64,000 bases of DNA from Streptomyces pristinaespiralis (GCF_001278075.1 NZ_CP011340.1:2852001-2916000), one strand, 5' to 3'. Numbered from the stretch's first letter, positions 42,170-52,514 are shown. Numbers and translations: made by a program. Notes: generated by a model from the letters alone, not told the origin.

Positions 42170-43738
42170 TCAGCTCAGGAACGCGCCGAAGGCGACGCCG
42201 TCCACCGGGATTCCGCCCTCGCCGGGCCGCCAGCTCTGCGTCGGGGCACCGCCGTTGGGGGTGTTCCAGGGGAAGGCGTGGACGGCCCGGCCCGCTGCGG
42301 GGCCGTACGGGACGCCGACGTACAGCGAGCCGGGGCTCGCGCCGAGGCCCATGCCGGTGAGCATGCGGGGCGCGCGGTCGGCGGGGATGCCGTTGCCGGG
42401 CGAGATCCAGCTGTCGCCGGCGCCGGGCGCCCCGAGCAGGGGCAGGATCTGCACGCCGCCCTCCTCCCGGAACTCCTCGGAGGACTCCTCACCGGGCACA
42501 CCCACGGCGAGCCGCATGGTGGCCGCGGTGCCGGTCGTGGTCGGGGCGGTGTTGACGGCGGCGAGGCGCTGGCCGAAGAAGTCGCCCGCCTCCGCCTCGC
42601 CCTCGGTGTCGGGCTGGTTCTGGTCGATCCAGGTGATGGGCTGTACGGTGCCGTCCGCCTTGAGGTGGTACGTGTGCACGGCGCCGGCGTCGACGGTGGT
42701 CGCCAGGTCCTCGCCGGGGACGCCGACCGCGAGGAGCGAGTCGGAGTTGGAGGTGGCGCCGGCGGGGCGGTAGGGCGCCATCGCCAGGGACGTGCCGTAC
42801 TGGTCGCCGGCCTGTGCGGTGGTGTCACCGCTGCCGCTGCGGCCCTGGCCCATACCGAACAGCGGGTCGGGGATGCCGTAGGTGTTGATCGACGGCCGGA
42901 AGGCGACCACGGCGCCCGCGAACTCGACGTTCGTGGAGGTGGTGGCGATGGATTCGCCGGGTGCGCCGACGACGAAGTGGCGGTCGGTGGAGGCGATCGA
43001 CGCGCCGAAGCGGTCGTTGGGCTCGGGGTCCTCCCAGACGCCGGTGCTGTCCTGGGCCACGTGCGCGACGTTGTAGGCGGTGCCGTAGACGTAGTGGAAC
43101 ATCCCCATGTCCTTGCCCTCGGCGCCGTCCTCGCCGGGCGCTCCGATCACGAGGAAGGGGATGTTGGTGGCCGACCTGCCGGCGGCCACGGCGTATCCGA
43201 CCCAGTCCTCGGCCTCGTAGCCTCCGGCGAGTTTGCCGTCGCTGCCCTGCCGGAAGCCGATGGTGCCGAGCCCGTTCCCGGCCATGCCGGCCGGTGAACC
43301 GTAGATCAGGTGGACCAGGCCCGCGTCCTTGACGGTGCGGTCGGCGAGGTTGATGTCCTCGAAGGGGATGCCGACGGCGATGTCGCTGCAGCCGTCGAGG
43401 TTGGCGTCGTAGACGGCGTAGGAGAAGCCGAACTGGTCGCCGGCCTCCGCCCCGTCCGACACGTTCGGCGAGTCCTGCGAGAGGGCGAACGTGCCCTTGC
43501 CGCCGCCGTAGACGATGTGGATCTGCCCGGCGCGCGCCTTGCCCGTGACCGTGGCCTCGGGGTCGGCGATCGCGACGTCGCGGATCCCGTCGCCGTTGAA
43601 GTCGTGCTGCGCCCCGGCGCAGCCGGTGGCCGCGACGGCCTGCGTCAGCGGTTCCGCGCCCTGCCCCAGGAGGGTGACGGCGCAGGCGAGTGCCAGCGCC
43701 GTCACACCACGGGTCGTTCGTGTGCCGATGTACGGCAT
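42170..43738 (-). CDS. Secreted FG-GAP beta-propeller protein (FG-GAP3)
   Basis: Third and more divergent family member, 522 residues from ATG 43738, with a G-rich stretch (GGGGTGGGGGCACT) upstream as possible SD. Signal peptide GVTALALACAVTLLGQGAEP, then HDFNGDGIRDVAIADPEATV and repeats with FGFSYAVYDANLDGCSDIAV, IGAPGEDGAEGKDMG and VGVPGEESSEEFREEGG. It has its own terminator and a possible promoter in the gap to the right, so it is probably transcribed apart from FG-GAP2. A binding or scaffold role is inferred from the fold. Confidence 0.87.
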   Translation of the reverse strand: MPYIGTRTTRGVTALALACAVTLLGQGAEPLTQAVAATGCAGAQHDFNGDGIRDVAIADPEATVTGKARAGQIHIVYGGGKGTFALSQDSPNVSDGAEAGDQFGFSYAVYDANLDGCSDIAVGIPFEDINLADRTVKDAGLVHLIYGSPAGMAGNGLGTIGFRQGSDGKLAGGYEAEDWVGYAVAAGRSATNIPFLVIGAPGEDGAEGKDMGMFHYVYGTAYNVAHVAQDSTGVWEDPEPNDRFGASIASTDRHFVVGAPGESIATTSTNVEFAGAVVAFRPSINTYGIPDPLFGMGQGRSGSGDTTAQAGDQYGTSLAMAPYRPAGATSNSDSLLAVGVPGEDLATTVDAGAVHTYHLKADGTVQPITWIDQNQPDTEGEAEAGDFFGQRLAAVNTAPTTTGTAATMRLAVGVPGEESSEEFREEGGVQILPLLGAPGAGDSWISPGNGIPADRAPRMLTGMGLGASPGSLYVGVPYGPAAGRAVHAFPWNTPNGGAPTQSWRPGEGGIPVDGVAFGAFLS

Positions 43739-43952
43739 AGTGCCCCCACCCCGCGCGCCGTGCTGCCCGGGGGCAGGTGACGGCCTTTCGATTACCGGTC
43801 GTCGGGGCGTCCCCGGCGCATGGACCAAGGGAGCCCCGAGCTCCGGCAGACCGTGTCCGAACGATGGAGAAGCGTTTCCGCAGGGCCTCCCCGCCCCGCG
43901 GGCGCCAAACCGCCCGGTTCCCTGCCCCCACGATCCACAGAAGCGGAACGGG

Positions 43953-43982
43953 ACTATGGCATGGTCACGTCGATCATCACAA
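43953..43982 (-). promoter_or_regulatory. Possible promoter of FG-GAP3
   Basis: The gap 43739-44099 holds no gene but is less GC-rich than its surroundings at 43955-44095. Leftward, TTGTGA (43982-43977), an 18-nt spacer and CATAGT (43958-43953) could form a promoter. A perfect CATGTC-C-GACATG inverted repeat at 43988-44000 sits just upstream of the -35 and may be an operator. Confidence 0.35.
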
Positions 43983-44099
43983 GATCACATGTCCGACATG
44001 GAGCCATCGGTCACGAACACAGGTTGGTCACAGGCCCTTTGACATGGCGTCACAGTTCCTTCACAAAGGGATACGTGCGCGCGTACCGGAAACAACGGA

Positions 44100-44131
44100 C
44101 GTGCGACCACCCCCATGGGAGCGGCCGCACG
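44100..44131 (-). terminator. Terminator of the alginate lyase-like gene
   Basis: CGTGCG-ACCAC pairs with GCGGC-CGCACG with two mismatches, 10 nt past the stop. Confidence 0.5.
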
Positions 44132-44140
44132 CCCCCGGGC

Positions 44141-45391
44141 CTACGCCGGGTTGCCCGCGTGGGTCAGGGTCTCCCACGCCACGAAGAGGTTGTTGGACCC
44201 CGCCGGCCGCTGCTGCTCGGTCAGGCGCTGGGTGTTGGTCATGGCGTGACCCATGCGGCCCGCCAGGGCGTTGAGGCCGACCTCGGTGACCGGCCCGAGC
44301 CTGTCCTTGAGGGCACCGCCGCACAGGTTGCCGGGCACCGGCTCCACGCCCAGCTGGTACTTGGCGTGCAGGCCGAGCGCGTGGCGCAGCCGGTCGGCGA
44401 TCTCCGGGTACAGGTCCTGGCCCTGGATGCGGCTGGTCTCTGCGATGTGCGAGATGGCGGAGAAGCCGTAGCCCGCGTGGGTCAGGTCTCGGCAGGTCTC
44501 CTGGCTGAGTCCGTTCCAGGCGAAGACCGACTGGCCCTGCCAGTAGCGGACGATCTCGTCGCGGGTGTCGAGACCCGATCCGGGCGCGCTCCTGGGCAGG
44601 GAGCCGTCACTGGTCAGATAGATGTACGCGGGGACACGTCCGCGGAATTTCGCGACGGCCTTGTCGTAGGCGGCGCGGTCCTCGAGGAAGACCGCGATGC
44701 CGATCGCGGCCTCCGTCATGCTCAGCTCCCAGTTGCCGTTGGAGTGCGAGCCGTTGGTGACCTCGGGCAGGTAGACGTCGCGCAGCATGGTGGCGAAGCG
44801 CCCGGAGCCCGGCCAGCCGCCGGGGTAGGTGTACTTGATGATCTCGGCGGCGCGCGGCCACGAGGAGCCGGCCCAGCCGGTCTGCAGGGGCGCGTTGCTG
44901 TTGGTGTGGTCCCTGATGACGGCCGACCAGGCGTCCATCAGCTCGATGGACTTCTTGGCGTAGCGGCTGTCGCCGGTGATGTACCAGGCGAGCGCGGTGG
45001 TGTAGGCGGCGATCGCGTCCTCGCGTTCGTCGGTGCAGCCGTAGTTGGGGTTGGAGTACGAGCCGCACTCGACGACGGCGCGGGGCTTGGGCACTCGGGA
45101 GAGGGAGGCGTACCTGCTGGCCGCCATCTGGTCGTACGCGGCCTTCCAGGGCTGGGCGCCGGCCTGCACCCTGCCCTTGACGAAGTCGAGCTGGGGCCGG
45201 CTGACGAGGACGCCGGGGTGGGTGAAGGCGGCCGGGGCCGCCGCGACGGCGGGGGCGGCGGCGGGCGTCTTCTGCGCGGAGGCCGGGGACATGAGTGTCG
45301 CGCAGAGGGCGCCCGCGACGAGGGCGGAGAGGGCGAGGGCGAGGACTCTCGGCCGTCGCAGGGCGTGCCTGGGGATGGTGCCGGTGCGCAT
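44141..45391 (-). CDS. Secreted alginate lyase family protein (PL5-like)
   Basis: Exported polysaccharide lyase candidate of 416 residues. ATG 45391 has GGAAGG 7 nt upstream. The signal peptide (VLALALSALVAGALCATLMS, cleavage near ASA) is followed by an (alpha/alpha) barrel-type region. HPGVLVSRPQLDFVKGRV, a conserved 'SNGNWELSMTEAAIGIAVF' and 'GYQFSAIS'-like HAGYGFSAISHIAE are typical of the alginate_lyase family, in which a His/Asn/Tyr set acts on uronic-acid polymers. The true substrate is unknown. It has its own promoter and terminator, so it is not part of the RHS module. Confidence 0.82.
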   Translation of the reverse strand: MRTGTIPRHALRRPRVLALALSALVAGALCATLMSPASAQKTPAAAPAVAAAPAAFTHPGVLVSRPQLDFVKGRVQAGAQPWKAAYDQMAASRYASLSRVPKPRAVVECGSYSNPNYGCTDEREDAIAAYTTALAWYITGDSRYAKKSIELMDAWSAVIRDHTNSNAPLQTGWAGSSWPRAAEIIKYTYPGGWPGSGRFATMLRDVYLPEVTNGSHSNGNWELSMTEAAIGIAVFLEDRAAYDKAVAKFRGRVPAYIYLTSDGSLPRSAPGSGLDTRDEIVRYWQGQSVFAWNGLSQETCRDLTHAGYGFSAISHIAETSRIQGQDLYPEIADRLRHALGLHAKYQLGVEPVPGNLCGGALKDRLGPVTEVGLNALAGRMGHAMTNTQRLTEQQRPAGSNNLFVAWETLTHAGNPA

Positions 45392-45489
45392 GGGGGTGCC
45401 TTCCGGTTGTGGGGAGTCGGCACGGCCACGCCCGCATCATTCATGTATACGAACATCGAGTGCGATCGTGAACGCCGTGCTGCGTGAGG

Positions 45490-45518
45490 AAGCTAGGCGC
45501 ATCCCATGGACACGTCAA
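45490..45518 (-). promoter_or_regulatory. Promoter of the alginate lyase-like gene
   Basis: Reading leftward, -35 TTGACG (45518-45513), exactly 17 nt, then -10 TAGCTT (45495-45490). Predicted 5' UTR of about 93 nt. Confidence 0.7.
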
Positions 45519-45543
45519 GACGTGCGGTTCACGGCATGAAGAA

Positions 45544-45598
45544 AGGCGCCCCCTGCCCGGTTCCCGGCAGGACCCGGTTCCCGGCACAGGGGGCGCCT
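45544..45598 (-). terminator. Intrinsic terminator of glgP
   Basis: Twelve-base-pair perfect stem (AGGCGCCCCCTG and complement). In the direction of glgP it is followed by TTTCTT, a real U-rich tail. The loop holds two direct copies of CCCGGTTCCCGGCA (45556-45569, 45573-45586). Confidence 0.85.
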
Positions 45599-45633
45599 CA
45601 CGACACGGGCCTCCTCGCGGCCCTCGTCGGGGA

Positions 45634-48309
45634 TCAGCGCATCAGCACGCCCGCGTCCTCCCCCGTCGTCTCCGTCGGCACGGCGACGAGCCCGAGGTCC
45701 GAACCGGCCGGCAACAGGCGGTGCGCCGGCAGGATGCGGACCGTGTAGCCGAACGGGCCCGTGCGGTCCAGCGCGAGAGGCCCTTCGTACACCCAGCGCC
45801 CCTCCAGGTCCGGGCCGCCCGCCGGCTTCAGGGGGAAGGTCTGGGCGTCGCGGATGGCGTCGTCGGAGTCGACGCGGCCCGCGACCACCTGCACCTCGAC
45901 GTCGTCCGGCTGGAGTTCGCCGAGCGCCGCCTGGACGCGGAGGGTGAGCGTCGAGCCGAGACCCGCCGACGCCACCTGGCCCGCGGCCGCGTCCTGGTCG
46001 ACGGCCTCCACATGGTCGACGGCCACCTGGCGCCAGGCGGAGCGCACCCTGGCCTTCCAGGCCGCGAGGTCCTGGGCGCTGGTGGCGTCCAGGGCACGGT
46101 GCGCCCGCGCCGCCGGGGCGTACAGCCGCTCCACGTACTCGCGCACCATGCGGCCGGCGAGCACCTTCGGGCCGAGGGTGGTCAGGGTGCGGCGGACCAT
46201 CTCGATCCAGCGGTCGGGCAGACCACCGGGACCCCGGTCGTAGAACCGCGGCGCGACCCGGTCCTCGATCAGCGAGTACAGCGCCGCCGCCTCGAGCTCG
46301 TCACGGCGGTCCTCGTCGGTGGACGCGCCGTCGGCCGTGGGGATCGCCCAGCCGAAGTCCGGCTCGAACCACTCGTCCCACCAGCCGTCGAGGACCGAGA
46401 GGTTGAGAGCGCCGTTGAGCGCGGCCTTCATGCCGCTGGTGCCGCAGGCCTCCAGGGGCCGCAGCGGGTTGTTCAGCCAGACGTCGCAGCCGGGGTAGAG
46501 CTTCTTCGCCATCGCCATGCCGTAGTCGGGAAGGAAGACGATCCGGTGGCGCACCCGCGGGTCGTCCGCGAAGCGCACCAGTTCCCGTACCAGCCGCTTG
46601 CCGCCGTCGTCCGCCGGGTGGGCCTTGCCGGCGACCACGATCTGGATCGGCTGAGTGGGGTGCAGCAGCAGCTCCGTCAGCCTCTCCCGGTCGCGGAGCA
46701 TCAGGGTGAGCCGCTTGTACGACGGCACCCGTCGGGCGAACCCGATGGTGAGCACGTCCGGGTCGAGCACCCCGTCGATCCAGCCCAGTTCGGCCGCGCC
46801 CGCCCCGCGCTGGCGCCAGGAGGCGCGCAGCCGCTCCCGCACCTCCATGACCAGTTGCTCGCGCAGCGACCTGCGCAGCTCCCAGATGTCGGCGTCGGGG
46901 ATGTTCCCCACGGAGTCCCAGCGGCCGGAGCCGCCCACGGAGAGGGCGTCCTCCGCCCGGCTGGTGCCGATCTGCCGGGCGCCGAGGCGGAACACCTCCG
47001 GCGCCACCCAGGTCGGGGCGTGCACACCGTTGGTGATGGAGGTGATGGGCACCTCCGCGGCGTCGAATCCCGGCCACAGTCCGGCGAACATGCTGCGGCT
47101 CACCGCGCCGTGCAGTTCGGAGACGCCGTTGGCGCGCTGGGCGAGCCGCAGTCCCATCACGGCCATGTTGAAGACCCCGGGGTCGCCGCCGGGATAGGTC
47201 TCCATGCCGAGCTGGAGGACCTTGTCGACGGGTACGCCGGGCAGTTCAGCGCCCTCGGAGAAGTGGCGTGCGACCAGTTCGCGGTCGAAGCGGTCGATGC
47301 CAGCGGGCACGGGGGTGTGGGTGGTGAAGACGGTCCCGGCCCGCACGGCCTCCAGCGCCGCGTCGAAGCCGAGCCCGCTGCCGCCGTGCTCGGGCGCTTC
47401 GCCCAGTTCGCGGATGCGTTCGAGTCCGAGGAACCCGGCGTGGCCCTCGTTGGTGTGGAACACCTCCGGCGCGGGACGGTCGGTGAGCCGGCAGTACGCG
47501 CGGACCGCCCGCACCCCGCCGATGCCCAGCAGCATCTCCTGGAGCAGCCGGTGCTCGCTGCCGCCGCCGTACAGCCGGTCGGTGACGTCGCGCGCGCCCG
47601 GCCCGTTCTCCTCGATGTCGGAGTCGAGCATCAGCAGCGGTACGCGGCCGACCTGCGCGACCCAGATGTGCGCGTGCAACGACCGGCCGCCGGGGAGGGC
47701 GAGGGACACCCGGGCAGGGGTGCCGTCGACCTCACGCAGCAGGCTCACCGGCAGCTCGTTCGGGTCGAGCACGGGGTAGTGCTCCTGCTGCCAGCCGTCA
47801 CGGGACAGGGACTGGCGGAAGTAGCCGTGCCGGTAGAGCAGGCCGACCCCGATCAGCGGTACGCCGAGGTCGCTGGCCGCCTTGAGGTGGTCGCCGGCGA
47901 GGATGCCGAGGCCGCCGGAGTACTGCGGGAGGGCGGCGGTGACGCCGAACTCGGGTGAGAAATAGGCGATGGCGGTGGGGAACGCGGGTGCGTCGGGACC
48001 ACCGTCGCCGCCGTTGGACTGGTACCACCTGCGGCCGTGCAGATAGTCGTCCAGGTCGTCGGCCGCGGCGGCGAGCCTGCGCAGGAAGCGCCGGTCTTTG
48101 GCCAGTTCGGCCATACGGGTGGCGGACACGTTCCCGAGGAGACGCACGGGATCGCCGCCGACGGCCCGCCACCCCTCGGGGTCGACGGTCCGGAAGAGCT
48201 CTCGGGTCTCGGTGTGCCAGGACCAGCGCAGATTGCGTGCGAGGTCGCTGAGCGGCCCGAGCGGTTCGGGGAGGACGGGGCGGACGGTGAATCGACGAAT
48301 GGCCTTCAC
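45634..48309 (-). CDS. glgP: Alpha-glucan (glycogen) phosphorylase
   Basis: Cytosolic PLP enzyme releasing glucose-1-phosphate from glycogen or related alpha-glucan; 891 residues from GTG 48309 (KAIRRFTVRPVLPEPL), with AAGG 7 nt upstream. The open frame to 48444 is not supported. An N-terminal DUF3417-type segment (LARNLRWSWHTETRELF) marks the shorter actinobacterial alpha-glucan phosphorylase branch. The catalytic half has HTNEGHAGFLGLERI and the PLP-lysine region ACGTSGMKAALNGALNLSVL with DGWWDEW after it. It is divergent from glgE-treS-mak-glgB and forms the degradative arm of the same metabolism. Confidence 0.94.
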   Translation of the reverse strand: MKAIRRFTVRPVLPEPLGPLSDLARNLRWSWHTETRELFRTVDPEGWRAVGGDPVRLLGNVSATRMAELAKDRRFLRRLAAAADDLDDYLHGRRWYQSNGGDGGPDAPAFPTAIAYFSPEFGVTAALPQYSGGLGILAGDHLKAASDLGVPLIGVGLLYRHGYFRQSLSRDGWQQEHYPVLDPNELPVSLLREVDGTPARVSLALPGGRSLHAHIWVAQVGRVPLLMLDSDIEENGPGARDVTDRLYGGGSEHRLLQEMLLGIGGVRAVRAYCRLTDRPAPEVFHTNEGHAGFLGLERIRELGEAPEHGGSGLGFDAALEAVRAGTVFTTHTPVPAGIDRFDRELVARHFSEGAELPGVPVDKVLQLGMETYPGGDPGVFNMAVMGLRLAQRANGVSELHGAVSRSMFAGLWPGFDAAEVPITSITNGVHAPTWVAPEVFRLGARQIGTSRAEDALSVGGSGRWDSVGNIPDADIWELRRSLREQLVMEVRERLRASWRQRGAGAAELGWIDGVLDPDVLTIGFARRVPSYKRLTLMLRDRERLTELLLHPTQPIQIVVAGKAHPADDGGKRLVRELVRFADDPRVRHRIVFLPDYGMAMAKKLYPGCDVWLNNPLRPLEACGTSGMKAALNGALNLSVLDGWWDEWFEPDFGWAIPTADGASTDEDRRDELEAAALYSLIEDRVAPRFYDRGPGGLPDRWIEMVRRTLTTLGPKVLAGRMVREYVERLYAPAARAHRALDATSAQDLAAWKARVRSAWRQVAVDHVEAVDQDAAAGQVASAGLGSTLTLRVQAALGELQPDDVEVQVVAGRVDSDDAIRDAQTFPLKPAGGPDLEGRWVYEGPLALDRTGPFGYTVRILPAHRLLPAGSDLGLVAVPTETTGEDAGVLMR

Positions 48310-48658
48310 AAGTTCACCTTCGCAGGGGAGGTACACATCCGAGCGGACGCAGGACGGTGCGTCCTTTTCCGTCATTTCCGACGGTATCGGTCCGCGCCCT
48401 CCGTAACCACGGCGCACGGGTGTCACACCGGCGCGTTGGCGCAACCGGCGCGTAAACGGCCGTCAGAAAAGTCCGGTTCCCCATCGATGACAGGCCGGTC
48501 TCTTTTCGTGTGTCTTGTGCGACCCCGTACGTCCTAGTAGTTAACACATCACCGGATTGCCCACCCGAAGGGCGGGGGAAGGCTCACCCGGTACGCAGGC
48601 GAGCACCCTCGATCGGCCTCCCTACCGTCCACCCGAGTGAACGCGGACAGGAGCGGAC
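48310..48658. promoter_or_regulatory. Divergent control region of glgP and glgE
   Basis: No gene in this stretch. A 7-bp hairpin GGACGCA/TGCGTCC (48345-48364) lies in the glgP leader, and a CCGTC/GACGG inverted repeat at 48369-48384 sits beside it. The AT-richer segment around 48520-48550 (CTAGTAGTTAACAC) is the likeliest promoter zone. No -35/-10 pair is convincing on either strand. Confidence 0.4.
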
Positions 48659-48787
48659 ATGCCCGCAGCCCGCCAGTCACCGTTTCAGCAGATACAAATA
48701 AAACTCAGTCAAATGAGATCCATCCCGCACAAACGAGACATCCCGCTCGATCCGACCTGCCCGCACAGCCCTCAGGTGATGTTGTGA
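48659..48787 (+). CDS. Candidate 42-codon leader ORF coupled to glgE
   Basis: ATG 48659 has AGGAG 5 nt upstream, a better ribosome site than glgE itself. It codes for a 42-residue peptide (MPAARQSPFQQIQ...) ending in TGA 48785-48787, which overlaps the glgE GTG as GTGA. Its codons have low GC at third positions, so a conserved protein is unlikely. It could be a translational-coupling leader, or the original glgE start put out of frame by an indel in the unconserved N-terminus; the sequence cannot tell which. Confidence 0.4.
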   Translation: MPAARQSPFQQIQIKLSQMRSIPHKRDIPLDPTCPHSPQVML

Positions 48788-50781
48788 ACTCGCTCATCGG
48801 TCGCATCCCCGTCCTGGACGTCCGCCCACTCGTCGACTGCGGCAGAAGGCCCGCGAAAGCCGTGGCGGGTGAGACCTTCCAGGTCACCGCCACGGTCTTC
48901 CGCGAGGGCCATGACGCAGTCGCCGCCAACGTCGTGCTGCACGACCCGAAGGGCCGCCCCGGTCCCTTCACCCCCATGCGGGAACTCGCCCCCGGCACCG
49001 ACCGGTGGGGTGCGGAGGTCACCCCCTCCACGGAAGGCCGCTGGACGTACACCGTCGAGGCCTGGAGCGATCCCGTCGCCACATGGCGCCACCACGCCGG
49101 CATCAAGATCCCTGCCGGGATCGACACCGAACTGGTCCTGGCCGAAGGCGCGGAGCTGTACGAACGCGCCGCGGCGGGAGTCCCCAAGAAGGACGGCAGG
49201 GAGGCCGTGCTCGCCGCGGCCGACGCGCTGCGCGACACGGCCAGGCCCGCGGCGGCCCGGCTCGCCGCGGCGTTCGCCGTCGACGCCGACGCCGCCCTCT
49301 CCCGCCATCCGCTGCGCGAGCTGGTCAGTTCCTCACCCCCGCTGCCGCTCCAGGTGGAACGCCGGCGGGCGCTCTACGGCTCCTGGTACGAGCTGTTCCC
49401 GCGTTCGGAGGGCGCGGTCGTCAAGGAGGGCGAGCCACCCGTCTCCGGCACCTTCCGCACCGCCGCCGAACGGCTGCCCGCCGTCGCCGCGATGGGCTTC
49501 GACGTGGTGTACCTGCCGCCGGTCCACCCCATCGGCACCACCCACCGCAAAGGCCCCGACAACTCGCTGACCGCGGGACCCGACGACGTCGGGGTCCCCT
49601 GGGCGATCGGCTCCGCCTTCGGCGGGCACGACGCGATCCACCCGGACCTCGGCACGCTCGCCGACTTCGACCACTTCGTGACGGCCGCGCGTTCGCTGCG
49701 CATGGAGGTCGCACTCGACTTCGCCCTCCAGTGCTCCCCCGACCATCCCTGGGTCAAGGAGCATCCCGAGTGGTTCCACCACCGGGCCGACGGCTCCATC
49801 GCGTACGCGGAGAACCCGCCGAAGAAGTACCAGGACATCTACCCCATCGCGTTCGACAAGGACATGTCGGGGCTGGTCCGCGAGACGGTCCGGGTGCTGC
49901 GCTTCTGGATGGACCACGGGGTGCGGATCTTCCGCGTCGACAACCCGCACACCAAGCCGGTCGTCTTCTGGGAGAAGGTGATCGGGGAGATCAACGGCAA
50001 GGACCCGGATGTCATCTTCCTGGCCGAGGCGTTCACCAGGCCGGCGATGATGCGCACCCTGGGCGCGATCGGCTTCCAGCAGTCGTACACGTACTTCACC
50101 TGGCGCAACACCAAGCACGAGCTCACCGAGTACGTCAACGAACTGGCCGGCGACTCGGCCGCCTTCATGCGGCCGAACTTCTTCGTGAACACCCCCGACA
50201 TCCTGCACGCCTACCTCCAGGAGGGCGGCCGGCCCGCCTACGAGGTGCGGGCCGTGCTGGCCGCGACCTTGTCCCCGTCGTGGGGTCTCTACGCGGGCTA
50301 CGAGCTCTGCGAGAACGTCCCGCTCAAGGTCGGCAGCGAGGAGTACCGGCACTCGGAGAAGTACCAACTGCGCCCCAGGGACTGGGAAACGGCCGAGCGG
50401 GAGGGCCGCACGATCTCACCTCTGATCACGACGCTCAACCGGATCAGGCGCCGCCACCCGGCGCTCCAGCAACTGCGTGACATCCACTTCCACCACATCG
50501 ACAACGACCGGATGATCGCCTACTCCAAACGGTCCGGTTCCGATGTCGTCCTGGTCGTGGCGAACCTCGACCCCCACCACACCCAGGAGGCCACGGTCTC
50601 GTTGGACATGCCGCAACTCGGTCTCGAAGGGGACGAGACCGTACCGGTGCGCGACGAGCTCACCGGCGAGACCTATCACTGGGGCAGGGCGAACTATGTG
50701 CGCCTCGAGCCGGGTACCGCGCCCGCGCACGTCCTCACCCTGCGACCGTCCCAGCAGACCGGAGGGTCACCCACATCATGA
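48784..50781 (+). CDS. glgE: Alpha-1,4-glucan:maltose-1-phosphate maltosyltransferase
   Basis: GH13_3 enzyme that extends alpha-1,4-glucan with maltosyl units from maltose-1-phosphate. GTG 48784 gives 665 residues, the usual length; GTG 48637 is an in-frame alternative, but that stretch has poor codon bias. The N-domain begins [20 protein letters not shown]. The barrel has the nucleophile Asp386 in [14 protein letters not shown], the acid Glu415 in [10 protein letters not shown] and the C-terminal [20 protein letters not shown]. No SD precedes the GTG. It is the first enzyme gene of the glgE-treS-mak-glgB set and overlaps treS by 4 bp. Confidence 0.95.
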   Translation: MNSLIGRIPVLDVRPLVDCGRRPAKAVAGETFQVTATVFREGHDAVAANVVLHDPKGRPGPFTPMRELAPGTDRWGAEVTPSTEGRWTYTVEAWSDPVATWRHHAGIKIPAGIDTELVLAEGAELYERAAAGVPKKDGREAVLAAADALRDTARPAAARLAAAFAVDADAALSRHPLRELVSSSPPLPLQVERRRALYGSWYELFPRSEGAVVKEGEPPVSGTFRTAAERLPAVAAMGFDVVYLPPVHPIGTTHRKGPDNSLTAGPDDVGVPWAIGSAFGGHDAIHPDLGTLADFDHFVTAARSLRMEVALDFALQCSPDHPWVKEHPEWFHHRADGSIAYAENPPKKYQDIYPIAFDKDMSGLVRETVRVLRFWMDHGVRIFRVDNPHTKPVVFWEKVIGEINGKDPDVIFLAEAFTRPAMMRTLGAIGFQQSYTYFTWRNTKHELTEYVNELAGDSAAFMRPNFFVNTPDILHAYLQEGGRPAYEVRAVLAATLSPSWGLYAGYELCENVPLKVGSEEYRHSEKYQLRPRDWETAEREGRTISPLITTLNRIRRRHPALQQLRDIHFHHIDNDRMIAYSKRSGSDVVLVVANLDPHHTQEATVSLDMPQLGLEGDETVPVRDELTGETYHWGRANYVRLEPGTAPAHVLTLRPSQQTGGSPTS

Positions 50782-52514
50782 TCGTGAATGAGCCCGTCCA
50801 CGACACGTTCGAGGACACTCCCGCACGCGACCGCGACCCCGACTGGTTCAAGCGGGCCGTCTTCTACGAGGTCCTGGTCCGCTCCTTCCAGGACAGCAAC
50901 GGCGACGGCGTCGGCGACCTCAAGGGCATCACCGCCAAACTGGACTATCTGCAGTGGCTGGGCGTGGACTGCCTGTGGCTGCCGCCGTTCTTCAAGTCCC
51001 CCTTGCGGGACGGCGGTTACGACGTCGCCGACTACACCTCCGTGCTCCCCGAATTCGGTGACCTGGCCGACTTCGTGGAGTTCGTCGACGCCGCCCACCA
51101 GCGCGGTATGCGCGTCATCATCGACTTCGTCATGAACCACACCAGCGACCAGCACCCGTGGTTCCTCCAGTCGCGCAGCGACCCGGACGGCCCGTACGGC
51201 GACTACTACGTCTGGGCCGACGACGACAAGCAGTACCAGGACGCGCGGATCATCTTCGTCGACACCGAGTCGTCGAACTGGACCTTCGACCCGGTGCGCA
51301 AGCAGTACTACTGGCACCGGTTCTTCTCCCACCAGCCGGACCTCAACTACGAGAACCCGGCCGTGCAGGAGGAGATCATCTCCGCGCTGCGGTTCTGGCT
51401 CGACCTCGGGATCGACGGGTTCCGGCTGGACGCGGTGCCGTACCTCTACCAGGAGGAGGGCACCAACTGCGAGAACCTGCCGCGGACCCACTCGTTCCTC
51501 AAGCGGGTGCGCAAGGAGATCGACGCGCACTACCCGGACACGGTGCTGCTGGCGGAGGCCAACCAGTGGCCGGAGGACGTCGTCGACTACTTCGGCGACT
51601 ACACGGCCGGCGGCGACGAGTGCCACATGGCGTTCCACTTCCCCGTGATGCCGCGGATCTTCATGGCGGTACGGCGCGAGTCCCGCTACCCGGTCTCGGA
51701 AATCCTCGCCAAGACACCGGCCATCCCGAAGAACTGCCAGTGGGGCATCTTCCTGCGCAACCACGACGAGCTCACGCTCGAGATGGTCACGGACGAAGAA
51801 CGCGACTACATGTACGCCGAGTACGCCAAGGACCCGCGGATGCGGGCCAACATCGGCATCCGCCGGCGGCTCGCGCCCCTGCTCGACAACGACCGCAACC
51901 AGATCGAGCTGTTCACCGCGCTGCTGCTGTCGCTGCCCGGCTCTCCGATCCTCTACTACGGGGACGAGATCGGGATGGGCGACAACATCTGGCTCGGCGA
52001 CCGGGACGCCGTGCGCACCCCGATGCAGTGGACCCCGGACCGCAACGCCGGCTTCTCGTCCTGCGACCCGGGACGGCTCTACCTGCCGACCATCATGGAC
52101 CCGGTCTACGGCTACCAGGTCACCAACGTCGAGGCGTCGATGTCGTCGCCCTCCTCGCTGCTGCACTGGACCCGGCGGATGATCGAGATCCGTAAGCAGA
52201 ACCCGGCCTTCGGGCTCGGTTCGTATACGGAACTCCCCTCCTCCAACCCGGCCGTACTCGCCTTCCTGAGGGAGGCGCCCTCCAAGGAAGAAGGAGGAGA
52301 CGACCTGGTCCTGTGCGTCCACAACTTCTCGCGGTTCGCGCAGCCGACGGAGCTCGATCTGCGGACCTTCAGTGGACGCCATCCGGTGGAACTCATCGGC
52401 GGAGTGCGGTTCCCGCCGATCGGCCAGTGGCCGTACCTGCTCACCCTGGCGGGCCACGGCTTCTACTGGTTCCGCCTCCGCAAGGACGCGAAGAGCGCAG
52501 CCGTCACAGCCTGA
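50778..52514 (+). CDS. treS: Trehalose synthase (maltose alpha-D-glucosyltransferase)
   Basis: GH13_16 isomerase interconverting trehalose and maltose in the cytoplasm, 578 residues. ATG 50778 overlaps the glgE stop as ATGA. It shows [20 protein letters not shown], the nucleophile Asp218 in [13 protein letters not shown], the acid Glu260 in [13 protein letters not shown] and [19 protein letters not shown], all diagnostic of TreS. The length is standard, without a fused maltokinase domain, consistent with the separate mak gene that follows. It supplies maltose for phosphorylation and GlgE. Confidence 0.95.
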   Translation: MIVNEPVHDTFEDTPARDRDPDWFKRAVFYEVLVRSFQDSNGDGVGDLKGITAKLDYLQWLGVDCLWLPPFFKSPLRDGGYDVADYTSVLPEFGDLADFVEFVDAAHQRGMRVIIDFVMNHTSDQHPWFLQSRSDPDGPYGDYYVWADDDKQYQDARIIFVDTESSNWTFDPVRKQYYWHRFFSHQPDLNYENPAVQEEIISALRFWLDLGIDGFRLDAVPYLYQEEGTNCENLPRTHSFLKRVRKEIDAHYPDTVLLAEANQWPEDVVDYFGDYTAGGDECHMAFHFPVMPRIFMAVRRESRYPVSEILAKTPAIPKNCQWGIFLRNHDELTLEMVTDEERDYMYAEYAKDPRMRANIGIRRRLAPLLDNDRNQIELFTALLLSLPGSPILYYGDEIGMGDNIWLGDRDAVRTPMQWTPDRNAGFSSCDPGRLYLPTIMDPVYGYQVTNVEASMSSPSSLLHWTRRMIEIRKQNPAFGLGSYTELPSSNPAVLAFLREAPSKEEGGDDLVLCVHNFSRFAQPTELDLRTFSGRHPVELIGGVRFPPIGQWPYLLTLAGHGFYWFRLRKDAKSAAVTA

